A DNA stretch of 63,549 nucleotides, from IMG/VR virus record IMGVR_UViG_3300023501_000009, positions 1 to 63,549 of that record; one strand, written 5' to 3'. This document shows, piece by piece, positions 8,650 through 14,736 of this stretch (the stretch's first letter is position 1; each line of letters opens with the position of its first letter). The position numbers and the translations under genes were made by a program. Below the pieces are notes generated by a model that worked only from the letters and a program-made list of their open reading frames with translations, did no database searches and had not been told where the DNA came from. This DNA is from a virus.

Positions 8650-8698
8650 GCGTTCCTTCGGTAACCATTACCTACTTCCGTCTCTTTCGAGATGAACG
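8650..8698 (-). ncRNA. Glutamine riboswitch aptamer 2 (glnA class)
   Basis: Read on the minus strand: CGUUCA, then P2 UCUC-GAAA-GAGA, then the conserved CGGAAGUA, then P3 GGUAA-UGG-UUACC, then GAAGGAACGC. P1 forms from CGUUC with GAACG. These conserved blocks (CGUUC, GGAAGUA, GAAGGAACGC) and the three-stem order match the glnA-type glutamine riboswitch. Only 17 nt separate its 3' end from the AAGGAGG ribosome site of the 33-codon ORF. CACC right after the aptamer can pair with GGUG beside that site, a possible expression platform (inference). Confidence 0.92.
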
Positions 8699-8706
8699 AT
8701 GATAAT

Positions 8707-8756
8707 GCGTTCCTTCGACTAATAGTAAAGTCTACTTCCGGGCTATTGCCTGAACG
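8707..8756 (-). ncRNA. Glutamine riboswitch aptamer 1 (glnA class)
   Basis: Minus strand: CGUUCA, P2 GGC-AAUA-GCC, CGGAAGUA, P3 GACU with AGUC across an 8-nt loop, then GAAGGAACGC. P1 is CGUUC/GAACG. The conserved single-stranded blocks are identical to those of aptamer 2, while the P2 and P3 stems differ in sequence but keep pairing. That is covariation within one locus and strongly supports a real structured RNA. The two aptamers are 8 nt apart. The predicted transcription start lies almost at the first base of this aptamer. Confidence 0.92.
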
Positions 8757-8762
8757 TATATA

Positions 8763-8793
8763 TATTTATACAGTAAGTCGGGAGTTAAGTCAA
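8763..8793 (-). promoter_or_regulatory. Hybrid promoter of the riboswitch transcript: sigma70-type overlapping a late motif
   Basis: On the minus strand TTGACT (8793-8788) is separated by exactly 17 nt from TATAAA (8770-8765), a near-consensus bacterial housekeeping promoter. The same -10 region reads TATAAATA (8770-8763), a perfect T4 late promoter. The predicted start is about 8757, immediately before the first aptamer. The unit could be read by host RNA polymerase early and by gp55-modified polymerase late. Confidence 0.82.
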
Positions 8794-8806
8794 GTTATTT
8801 TGACTT
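8787..8806 (-). terminator. Hairpin overlapping the remnant stop codon and the -35 box
   Basis: AAGTCA and TTGACTT on the minus strand flank a short A/T-rich loop that contains the TAA of the zinc-finger remnant. The 3' arm is also the -35 hexamer TTGACT of the riboswitch promoter. It may be a weak terminator insulating the riboswitch unit from capsid read-through. No long U-tract follows. Confidence 0.4.
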
Positions 8807-8938
8807 ACAGTTGTCACTGTGTCTATTGTACCAACCAAGTGAGATCTGCCTGTCACAATGTTGACAATAACGTTTCTCTCTGGGCTGTCCACGCAATAAT
8901 TCTGCTTTTTTAGCGATGGTTTCTGCTGACTGCTTCTT
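8795..8938 (-). pseudogene. Zinc-finger C-terminal remnant of a homing endonuclease-type protein
   Basis: A 47-codon minus-strand open frame ends at TAA 8795-8797. It reads AKKAELLRGQPREKRYCQHC, then DRQISLGWYNRHSDNCKSK: a C-x2-C...H-x4-C zinc finger preceded by a helix. This layout is characteristic of the C-terminal DNA-binding tail of phage homing endonucleases. The frame is closed upstream by TAA at 8939-8941, with no ATG or ribosome site; only a TTG at residue 15 is possible. It therefore looks like the surviving tail of a degraded endonuclease gene next to gp23. It could alternatively be a tiny zinc-finger peptide. Confidence 0.6.
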
Positions 8939-8944
8939 TTAGCC

Positions 8945-8970
8945 ACAAAAAAGGGGCCTTGCGACCCCTT
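8945..8970 (-). terminator. Strong terminator after gp23
   Basis: Minus strand AAGGGGTC and GGCCCCTT form an 8-bp stem (one wobble) closed by a GCAA tetraloop, followed by TTTTTT at 8950-8945. It lies about 50 bp beyond the gp23 stop and would end the head-gene transcript before the riboswitch unit. Confidence 0.9.
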
Positions 8971-9022
8971 CCTTGTATCCCATTCCGAACAGGAATTTTT
9001 TGTTGCGTTTTGACTTCTACAA

Positions 9023-10207
9023 TTATGAGAAGGACAAATTGCTTATGGCAATTTCACCCAGATAATCGCCGGCGTTACCGAGCGATGAAGCGGAATTTGT
9101 GAGCTCTACGTATCCGTAGCGAGTCATAAAGCCAACTACTGGCTCAAACGTTGCTGGATCAAGAACAACTCCACTGCTCATTAATGGAATATATGGGCAA
9201 TAGAAAGCCGCGGCATCTGCCTCGCTTGAACCCTTATAACCAACTAGAACTGCGGTTGAGTCACTTGCATAGCTATCAACATAAACTTTCATTGCGCCAT
9301 TTAGTGTACCAACAAACTTAGTGTTTGTAGGTGCTTCAAATGTGCCTTCAGTTGTCCGTGCGAAAGCTGATGTTGTTGCACTCTGTAAAACTGTTAGTGC
9401 GGCTGGGGAAACAACTGCCCAGTTACCTGCACCACGTCTTGTTCTTTGTGCAATCTTGTTTGCTGTTCTGTTGATAAGAACTGCCAATGCGGCATGCTCG
9501 TCACCAACGTAAGTAGCTGTACCAGATACTGCTGCCTGGTTGTATGTTTCTTCAGTTGCCGCAAGGCTACGTAAAGAACCAAGTACTTCCTGGTCAATTT
9601 CAACAGTGATCTCTTGAGCTAATGCAGCCATAATCTCTGCTTCAACATCTAAACCGTGCATTGACTGTGCGTCTTGTGCGGCTTCAAATGTCCAACGAGC
9701 TGATAGCTTACGTGTTTTAGCTTCAACAACTTGCTTTAAGATCTGAACGTTGATCTTACGTCCTGGTGAACCTTCAAATGATGCTGTGCTGTCTGCACGA
9801 CCAGTTGATGTTGAACCAGAGTATGCTGTGGCAATTTTGAATGGTGAAAGTGCTTCGTCACCTGATGTTGTGTTTGTATTAAACGGTGCACTTGCTGTAG
9901 ATGTTGCTGTTTCAGCGTAACGCACACGTAATGTGTGAATCTGTGCAACTGGACCAGTCATTGGCTGTACTCCAACAATTTCGTTGGCAATAACAGTTGG
10001 CATAACTCGTCTAATTACGGGAAGAATAACTCGGTTAAGAGTTGCAACGTTACCACTAGTTGTTGCACCGCCAGTGGCGGATTCTGCTAAGTGCTTTCTT
10101 GTGTTTTCCAATATGGAAGACATTGTTGTACGGCGGGAACCTTGTAAACCTTCTAACAGAGCTTCTTTGGTCTCACCCCAACGGCCTTCTAGTAAATTAT
10201 CTGACAT
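9023..10207 (-). CDS. 23: Major capsid protein gp23
   Basis: 394 residues, the HK97-fold shell subunit of T4-like heads. Recognisable features are the N-terminal prohead region (MSDNLLEGRWGETKEALLEG), LNRVILPVIRRVMPTVIANE (residues 57-76), VQPMTGPVAQIHTLRVRYAE, and the C-terminal AAAFYCPYIPLMSSGVVLDP...VGFMTRYGYVELTNS. At 394 residues it is shorter than T4 gp23 (521) and also short for cyanophage versions, so surface insertions are reduced. The N-terminal segment is probably removed by gp21; an exact cleavage site was not assigned. A TATAAATT late motif lies just upstream, overlapping the gp22 stop, and AGGAG precedes the ATG. Confidence 0.97.
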   Translation of the reverse strand: MSDNLLEGRWGETKEALLEGLQGSRRTTMSSILENTRKHLAESATGGATTSGNVATLNRVILPVIRRVMPTVIANEIVGVQPMTGPVAQIHTLRVRYAETATSTASAPFNTNTTSGDEALSPFKIATAYSGSTSTGRADSTASFEGSPGRKINVQILKQVVEAKTRKLSARWTFEAAQDAQSMHGLDVEAEIMAALAQEITVEIDQEVLGSLRSLAATEETYNQAAVSGTATYVGDEHAALAVLINRTANKIAQRTRRGAGNWAVVSPAALTVLQSATTSAFARTTEGTFEAPTNTKFVGTLNGAMKVYVDSYASDSTAVLVGYKGSSEADAAAFYCPYIPLMSSGVVLDPATFEPVVGFMTRYGYVELTNSASSLGNAGDYLGEIAISNLSFS

Positions 10208-10235
10208 TTCAGTTTTCTCCTAATAATAATTTATT

Positions 10236-10243
10236 AATTTATA
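10236..10243 (-). promoter_or_regulatory. gp23 late promoter (TATAAATT)
   Basis: CTATAAATTAA reads on the minus strand across the gp22 stop codon, 29 bp before the gp23 ATG. It matches seven of eight bases of TATAAATA. A dedicated late promoter for gp23 is established in T4. AGGAG follows at 10222-10218. Confidence 0.65.
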
Positions 10244-11336
10244 GCCCTGCTAAACGCTTTAGTTGGATGATATTAGTGCCATCTTCCTTAACAACGTCTT
10301 TTGCAGTGATTTTATCACCAGTTACTACTTTTTTGTTCTCTGAAAGAACGTGCTTTGCGGCGTGTTCGATCTTGGAATTATTAAGTACTGCTGGCAAATA
10401 CTTGTCAAATGCAGATCCAAGTTTATCGGTCTGCACTGATTCGAGCAAGTCACGCATTACCGTGGCTTTCTCTTTGTTTAATGTACTAAGTAATCCATTG
10501 AGTGTTTCTTTTCTCTCACTAGATTCCTTAATGACTTTAATTTCGCTCTTTGTAGATTCAACTAATTTCTTAGCTTCCTCTTGTGATTGTGTAGCTTCTG
10601 CAAGTTTCACATCCTTCTGAGCAATAATGCTCATAAGTTTTTTAATCTCCTGATTCTCATTTAAGTGAGTACCAGCAAATTCGCCTGCAAATGCTTCAAA
10701 CAATCTACGCCCAAACATATTCTCACGAGCTGTTTGGATGTCTTCTTTGAGTTGAGTTAACTCAGACTCTAGATTTGTAGCAACTGTTTCTTTAACTAAT
10801 GCGGAAGATCTAGCAACGAATTTAGTCTTAAGTTCATCTAACTTTTCCTTCGCTCGAGTAACAAGTCTGACCTTTGTTTCCACAATGGCTTTCTTGTCCT
10901 GTTCGAATTCTTTAAGTTCCTCAGCAAGTTGACGAATAACGAACTGCTCAACTTTGGCCATTGTACCAGCCATTGTCTTGCGGTCTTCACGTAACTCTTT
11001 GAGTTCATCGGTTAGTTTACCAACTAAGAAGCCTTTAAACTTATCTGCTGTTTCAGACATCTTTGTGTTGTACTTAACTCTATCTTCTGCTAATCTCTTC
11101 TTGTCTTCAGCGAATTCCTGAAGTTCTTTAGATAAAGACTCGTTGACCATTTTGTCTAAAGCCTCAACCATGACGGATTTGTCATGTTCATAGCGTTGCG
11201 AAAACTCTTCACGGAGTTCAGAACGAACAATTTCTTTAGCTTCAGAAAGTTTTGCTTCCCACGCCTCATTAATTGCTATCTCTGTTTCTTCGTTAATAAT
11301 TCCGCTATCTAGCAATGGTTTGATTGCTTCTAACAT
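10239..11336 (-). CDS. 22: Prohead core scaffold protein gp22
   Basis: 365 residues, almost entirely charged and helical, rich in E, K, L and A with heptad-like patterns (EEFSQRYEHDKSVMVEALDK; ELKEFEQDKKAIVETKVRLV), as expected for the coiled-coil main scaffold of T4 heads. It sits between gp21 and gp23, the conserved T4 order. GGAG precedes ATG 11336. The scaffold is expected to be degraded by gp21 during maturation. Confidence 0.92.
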   Translation of the reverse strand: MLEAIKPLLDSGIINEETEIAINEAWEAKLSEAKEIVRSELREEFSQRYEHDKSVMVEALDKMVNESLSKELQEFAEDKKRLAEDRVKYNTKMSETADKFKGFLVGKLTDELKELREDRKTMAGTMAKVEQFVIRQLAEELKEFEQDKKAIVETKVRLVTRAKEKLDELKTKFVARSSALVKETVATNLESELTQLKEDIQTARENMFGRRLFEAFAGEFAGTHLNENQEIKKLMSIIAQKDVKLAEATQSQEEAKKLVESTKSEIKVIKESSERKETLNGLLSTLNKEKATVMRDLLESVQTDKLGSAFDKYLPAVLNNSKIEHAAKHVLSENKKVVTGDKITAKDVVKEDGTNIIQLKRLAGL

Positions 11337-11345
11337 ACGGATCTC

Positions 11346-11969
11346 CTAAATTTTTAAGTTCTTAATTAAGCGTGTTACTTGCTCTTTTAAGTACTTCTGT
11401 ACTTTTTGATTTGCACCGGCATCAGCTGCCATTTCGAGAACCTTGTGTCCGCCCCTCATATTCATCAACCCTTCATACACAGTTGTTGGATATGCGTTAG
11501 GAGCACTTGGTTGTGCAACTACATCTACTGTTACAATTTCAAAACCGCTAACGTCTCCTGATGATTCTGAGACCTGACCACTGCCTCTAGAACTTACACC
11601 AAGTTTGACGCCCGATTCTAACATAGTTTTTACTAATTGTCCCATTGGGGTTGGTAATAATTTTAATTTACCAAAACCATTAGGTCCGTCCATCCACATT
11701 TCAGTAATCATGTGGCTAACACGATCTAAGTTAATTTTCAAATCATCTGGATGGTCAACTTCGCCTAAAACGGAGTAACCACCCTTAATTTGTTCATTGA
11801 CAGTACTGACTGCATTAGAGATTTCTGAAACAGGATAAATTCGTTTATTTTCATTCTTAACACCACCCTGAATGAAAATACCTTTCATAAACATATCTTT
11901 ACCATCGTCAGAGCCTTCTGTTACCATACGGGCCGCATCAAATGTTAAATGTTCTTTAAGTAATGTCAT
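11346..11969 (-). CDS. 21: Prohead maturation protease gp21
   Basis: 207 residues, a herpesvirus-type serine protease of T4-like proheads. Catalytic candidates are His73 in GEVDHPDD, Ser126/127 in KLGVSSRGSG and Asp149 in IVTVDVVAQPSAPN. KNENKRIYP near residue 40 is also typical. The length fits the family (T4 gp21 is 212). A TAAGGAT ribosome site precedes the start. It cleaves the scaffold and the N-terminus of gp23 inside the prohead. Confidence 0.96.
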   Translation of the reverse strand: MTLLKEHLTFDAARMVTEGSDDGKDMFMKGIFIQGGVKNENKRIYPVSEISNAVSTVNEQIKGGYSVLGEVDHPDDLKINLDRVSHMITEMWMDGPNGFGKLKLLPTPMGQLVKTMLESGVKLGVSSRGSGQVSESSGDVSGFEIVTVDVVAQPSAPNAYPTTVYEGLMNMRGGHKVLEMAADAGANQKVQKYLKEQVTRLIKNLKI

Positions 11970-11992
11970 TGTTTATCCTTAGTTAACTCTAA

Positions 11993-12643
11993 TTACTCAC
12001 CTGTCTTAGCGGCAGGTGCTCTTTCTAAAGGTGCTTTGCCACCAGCGGTATTCTTGTAAGACTTACCTGGTGCGACCTTAGGAGTAGAACCACCGTTTTC
12101 TTCACCGGTAGGATCAACTGCTTTACCGCCCATGTCGTTCTTACGAGCAACTGGTGATGTGACAGCTTCTGAATTATTAGCAGGCTGAGCAACTTTATCA
12201 ACATATTCTCTAACAACTTCATGTTCTTCTACTGACTCTTCTTGGTCGCCCATGTTACCCATATCCAGTTCCATGTCCATTTCAGGCTCTTTGTCGCCGT
12301 CATCGTCCAACATGGCATCAAATTCAGCTTTGAGTTGGTCTAATGCGTCTTCAAGATCCATAACTCGATCTTCAATTTCTGGCTCTGACTCTTCTGACTC
12401 TTCTGACTCTTCTTCGTCGTCCATGTCCATCTCGTCGTCTTCTTCACTGATACCTTCTTCATCAGCTTCGATAGCATCTGACATGTCATCCACTGTTTCT
12501 TCTTCAGAAAAATCGTCTTCGTCAATTAGATTCTCATAGATGTCACGACTAGTTTGAACTACGATATCATGGAAGAGTGCTTTTGCCTTATCCTCTTCTT
12601 CGTTGATGATATATTCAATCAACTGTTCATACTTTGTACTCAT
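11993..12643 (-). CDS. Acidic prohead core protein (gp67/gp68-like)
   Basis: 216 residues. Residues 1-40 are helical (MSTKYEQLIEYIINEEEDKA), 42-90 are extremely acidic (DEDDFSEEETVDD...SEESEESEPE), 91-115 form a helix (RVMDLEDALDQLKAEFDAML), and the C-terminal 70 residues are Gly/Pro/Lys-rich. T4 carries small core proteins gp67 (acidic) and gp68 between gp20 and gp21, and this occupies that place. An internal scaffold role is inferred from acidity and synteny, not from clear sequence identity. Confidence 0.65.
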   Translation of the reverse strand: MSTKYEQLIEYIINEEEDKAKALFHDIVVQTSRDIYENLIDEDDFSEEETVDDMSDAIEADEEGISEEDDEMDMDDEEESEESEESEPEIEDRVMDLEDALDQLKAEFDAMLDDDGDKEPEMDMELDMGNMGDQEESVEEHEVVREYVDKVAQPANNSEAVTSPVARKNDMGGKAVDPTGEENGGSTPKVAPGKSYKNTAGGKAPLERAPAAKTGE

Positions 12644-12725
12644 GCGAAGTTACTCCTATAGTAGTATTATAGTAGTATTTAACGGAGGTGCAGATTTACA
12701 CTGCAAAAAGGAGGTTTTTTGGGTA

Positions 12726-12749
12726 GTTTTAGTGTGAAAACACTAAAAC
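12726..12749. other. Perfect 10-bp stem-loop in the gap between core-protein genes
   Basis: GTTTTAGTGT and ACACTAAAAC pair perfectly around a 4-base loop (GAAA on plus, TTTC on minus). It lies 17 bp past the stop of the 72-aa gene. No T-tract follows on the minus strand, so it may be an mRNA-stabilising or processing hairpin rather than a terminator. Confidence 0.55.
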
Positions 12750-12765
12750 AAATAACTTTTTGCTA

Positions 12766-12984
12766 TTACATTGACTGTGGTGCGGGCTTATATTGTTGCC
12801 TAACGTCTTCTATTTTTTTAGATTTTTCAATTTTTTTAACGTCCCTTATATTCCTGAGCTTATTTAATTGTGCCAATGTGAGCCTGGTCTTACGTAAGTC
12901 ACTTAGTTTATAAACGCTGTTATCATCGTTATTACTAGGGTAACTTTCGCCTTCATCTTTCTTTAAGAATTCGTTTAGTAACAT
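12766..12984 (-). CDS. Conserved small protein between gp20 and core genes (gp67-position)
   Basis: 72 residues, highly charged: MLLNEFLKKDEGESYPSNND, then a basic helical stretch YKLSDLRKTRLTLAQLNKLR and DVKKIEKSKKIEDV, ending QYKPAPQSM. Its position after gp20 matches the small prohead core genes of T4-like phages. Assignment as a core or portal-associated protein rests on synteny. An AATAAATA late-like motif (12993-13000) precedes it, but no clear ribosome site is seen, so translation may depend on coupling to gp20. Confidence 0.6.
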   Translation of the reverse strand: MLLNEFLKKDEGESYPSNNDDNSVYKLSDLRKTRLTLAQLNKLRNIRDVKKIEKSKKIEDVRQQYKPAPQSM

Positions 12985-12992
12985 AATAGTAT

Positions 12993-13000
12993 TATTTATT
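12993..13000 (-). promoter_or_regulatory. Late-promoter-like AATAAATA
   Basis: AATAAATA on the minus strand overlaps the end of gp20, 9 bp before the ATG of the 72-aa gene. It matches seven of eight late-consensus bases. The spacing to the start codon is short, so it might instead serve the next gene. Confidence 0.4.
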
Positions 13001-14684
13001 ATTGTCTGACCGGAACCGGACTTGCAGATGCTTCTGGGCCTGCTGGTACGTCTACGTTAGCTTCTGGATTCTCTTCTGGTACCTCTGGAGGAGTCGCTAC
13101 TTCTAAGTCAGCGTCAATACCTGCTGGCGTAACGCCAACACTACGTAATCCTGCGTCCATACCTGGTACAGCATCTGTACCATTTTCTTCTTTCCAGAGC
13201 TCTTCGTTATCACGCATTTCTTCTTCACTAAGACCCAAGAACCGCTGTAACATAAAGCGTTTACTTAAGTAGGGCACTGCTTCTAAATTAGAGAACGCAT
13301 TAATACGGGTGTTATCTAGCTCTGCTTGTCTGTTTCTACTGAAGTTTTGTGGTTCGTTAAAGTGTAAATCAAATAAACTGTTGTCTATGTTGATGCCACG
13401 CCAACGCATAAACATCTTAAACTCTGTGTCAAGTTTTTCGACAACCATGCGCTGTAGACGTTTACAATACTGATTAAACCTCCATTCCTGAATAAGTGCA
13501 GTACCTACACGCCCATCGCTTACAGATTGTGAACCATCTTCTGGACCAGTTGGCAAATAACTGCTAGGAATACGTAGGCCTCTAAACAACTTGTTTGTAA
13601 AGAAACGCAAGTCGTCGATCTCGCCTAGGTTCTGCCCACCTGGTAGTGTTTCTACTTTAGACCCACGACCTTCTCCGGTCTGTGGGAAGAAATAGTCTTC
13701 GTTAATACTGAGTGGATTATATGTGGCATCCATCATGTTAGTGCCGCCACCAGTTTGTGTTGGTATTCTACGTTGATGTATCTCGTTTTTAACACGCTCA
13801 ACAAATGCCATAGCCATATGTGCTGGCATGTTACCCACATCAACATAAAATACTCTACGCTCTGGGGCTCTTTGTACCCTGTATATAATAATAGCGTCTT
13901 CAAGTAGTTCTTTCTGCTTAAAGACTTTAAAAACGTTCTCTAAAATGCTATTTCCAAAGGGCCAATTAACATCTAACCCCTCTGTCAGACTAGTGTGTAC
14001 AACGTGTTCAGCATTAACAACAGACTCGTTTTGTGCATTAGTAAAACGTGAGCCACCGCTACCATAAGGTGCATTGGGTTGTATGTAAGCACCATTAGGA
14101 CCACCTACTTGTGGGCGGTTGGTATATACATCGCTGGTGGTAACTGCTGAAACTGTTAAGTTCTGAAAGTTAGGGTTTAGGTCTTTAACAACATACTGCT
14201 CTGGTCTTTTGCCGTCGCTTTCGTTAACAATGACCTTAACAATCTTTGACATCTCAACCCAGTACATTTCAAATGTTTCTGGATCTCTAACAAATACCTG
14301 GTCACCGTACTTTAACACGTTCCTAAACATCTTAAACATACGTTGGTCTAGTTTGTTTAGACTACACCAGTTTTGCAGTTGTTCTTTAATAATTTTAATT
14401 TCGCTATCACTAGGCGTTTCTTTGAATACAAGGTCAAAAGCAGTGTTGTTTTCAATATTCTTCTGAGTACAGAACTCTGCGATAGTGTCTAGAGCCGCAT
14501 TGACTTCAGAGTCCATGTCCATTTGCTCGTACTGAGAATAACGCTCAACACGATTAGGGTGTCCGATATAAACTTCAGGTAGTTGGCTCTGATAGTTACG
14601 GAATCCAGGGGTCGGTTTAGCAGATTCTGAAATGTACCCAGTATCTACGTCATTGCTTATTTTAAAATATTTTTTCCAAGCCAT
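12999..14684 (-). CDS. 20: Portal vertex protein gp20
   Basis: 561 residues (T4 gp20 is 524). It forms the dodecameric portal through which DNA is packaged and the tail joins. Typical segments: QYEQMDMDSEVNAALDTIAE (residues about 50-70), KYGDQVFVRDPETFEMYWVE, YRVQRAPERRVFYVDVGNMP, KVETLPGGQNLGEIDDLRFF and LRIPSSYLPTGPEDG, which are highly conserved in gp20. The C-terminal 60 residues are Pro/Ala/Glu-rich. A perfect TATAAATA late promoter stands upstream. Confidence 0.97.
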   Translation of the reverse strand: MAWKKYFKISNDVDTGYISESAKPTPGFRNYQSQLPEVYIGHPNRVERYSQYEQMDMDSEVNAALDTIAEFCTQKNIENNTAFDLVFKETPSDSEIKIIKEQLQNWCSLNKLDQRMFKMFRNVLKYGDQVFVRDPETFEMYWVEMSKIVKVIVNESDGKRPEQYVVKDLNPNFQNLTVSAVTTSDVYTNRPQVGGPNGAYIQPNAPYGSGGSRFTNAQNESVVNAEHVVHTSLTEGLDVNWPFGNSILENVFKVFKQKELLEDAIIIYRVQRAPERRVFYVDVGNMPAHMAMAFVERVKNEIHQRRIPTQTGGGTNMMDATYNPLSINEDYFFPQTGEGRGSKVETLPGGQNLGEIDDLRFFTNKLFRGLRIPSSYLPTGPEDGSQSVSDGRVGTALIQEWRFNQYCKRLQRMVVEKLDTEFKMFMRWRGINIDNSLFDLHFNEPQNFSRNRQAELDNTRINAFSNLEAVPYLSKRFMLQRFLGLSEEEMRDNEELWKEENGTDAVPGMDAGLRSVGVTPAGIDADLEVATPPEVPEENPEANVDVPAGPEASASPVPVRQ

Positions 14685-14708
14685 AAGATAATCTTTTTTT
14701 ATATTATA

Positions 14709-14716
14709 TATTTATA
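14709..14716 (-). promoter_or_regulatory. Perfect late promoter TATAAATA before gp20
   Basis: CTATAAATATA reads on the minus strand 25 bp before the gp20 ATG, inside the short gap after the tape-measure gene. It is an exact match to the gp55-dependent late consensus and would drive the gp20-core-gp21-gp22 run. Confidence 0.8.
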
Positions 14717-14736
14717 GTAAGTTCGTGTAGAGAGAA

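Noticed and set aside
8692-8913. A 73-codon plus-strand frame across the riboswitch region
   Set aside because: It is antisense to both the aptamer and the zinc-finger frame, has no ribosome site and low-complexity content. The minus-strand RNA and frames explain the sequence.
12252-12539. Ser-rich plus-strand frame of 95 codons
   Set aside because: It is the antisense of the poly-acidic region of the core protein; GAA/GAT codons read as Ser/Ile in reverse.
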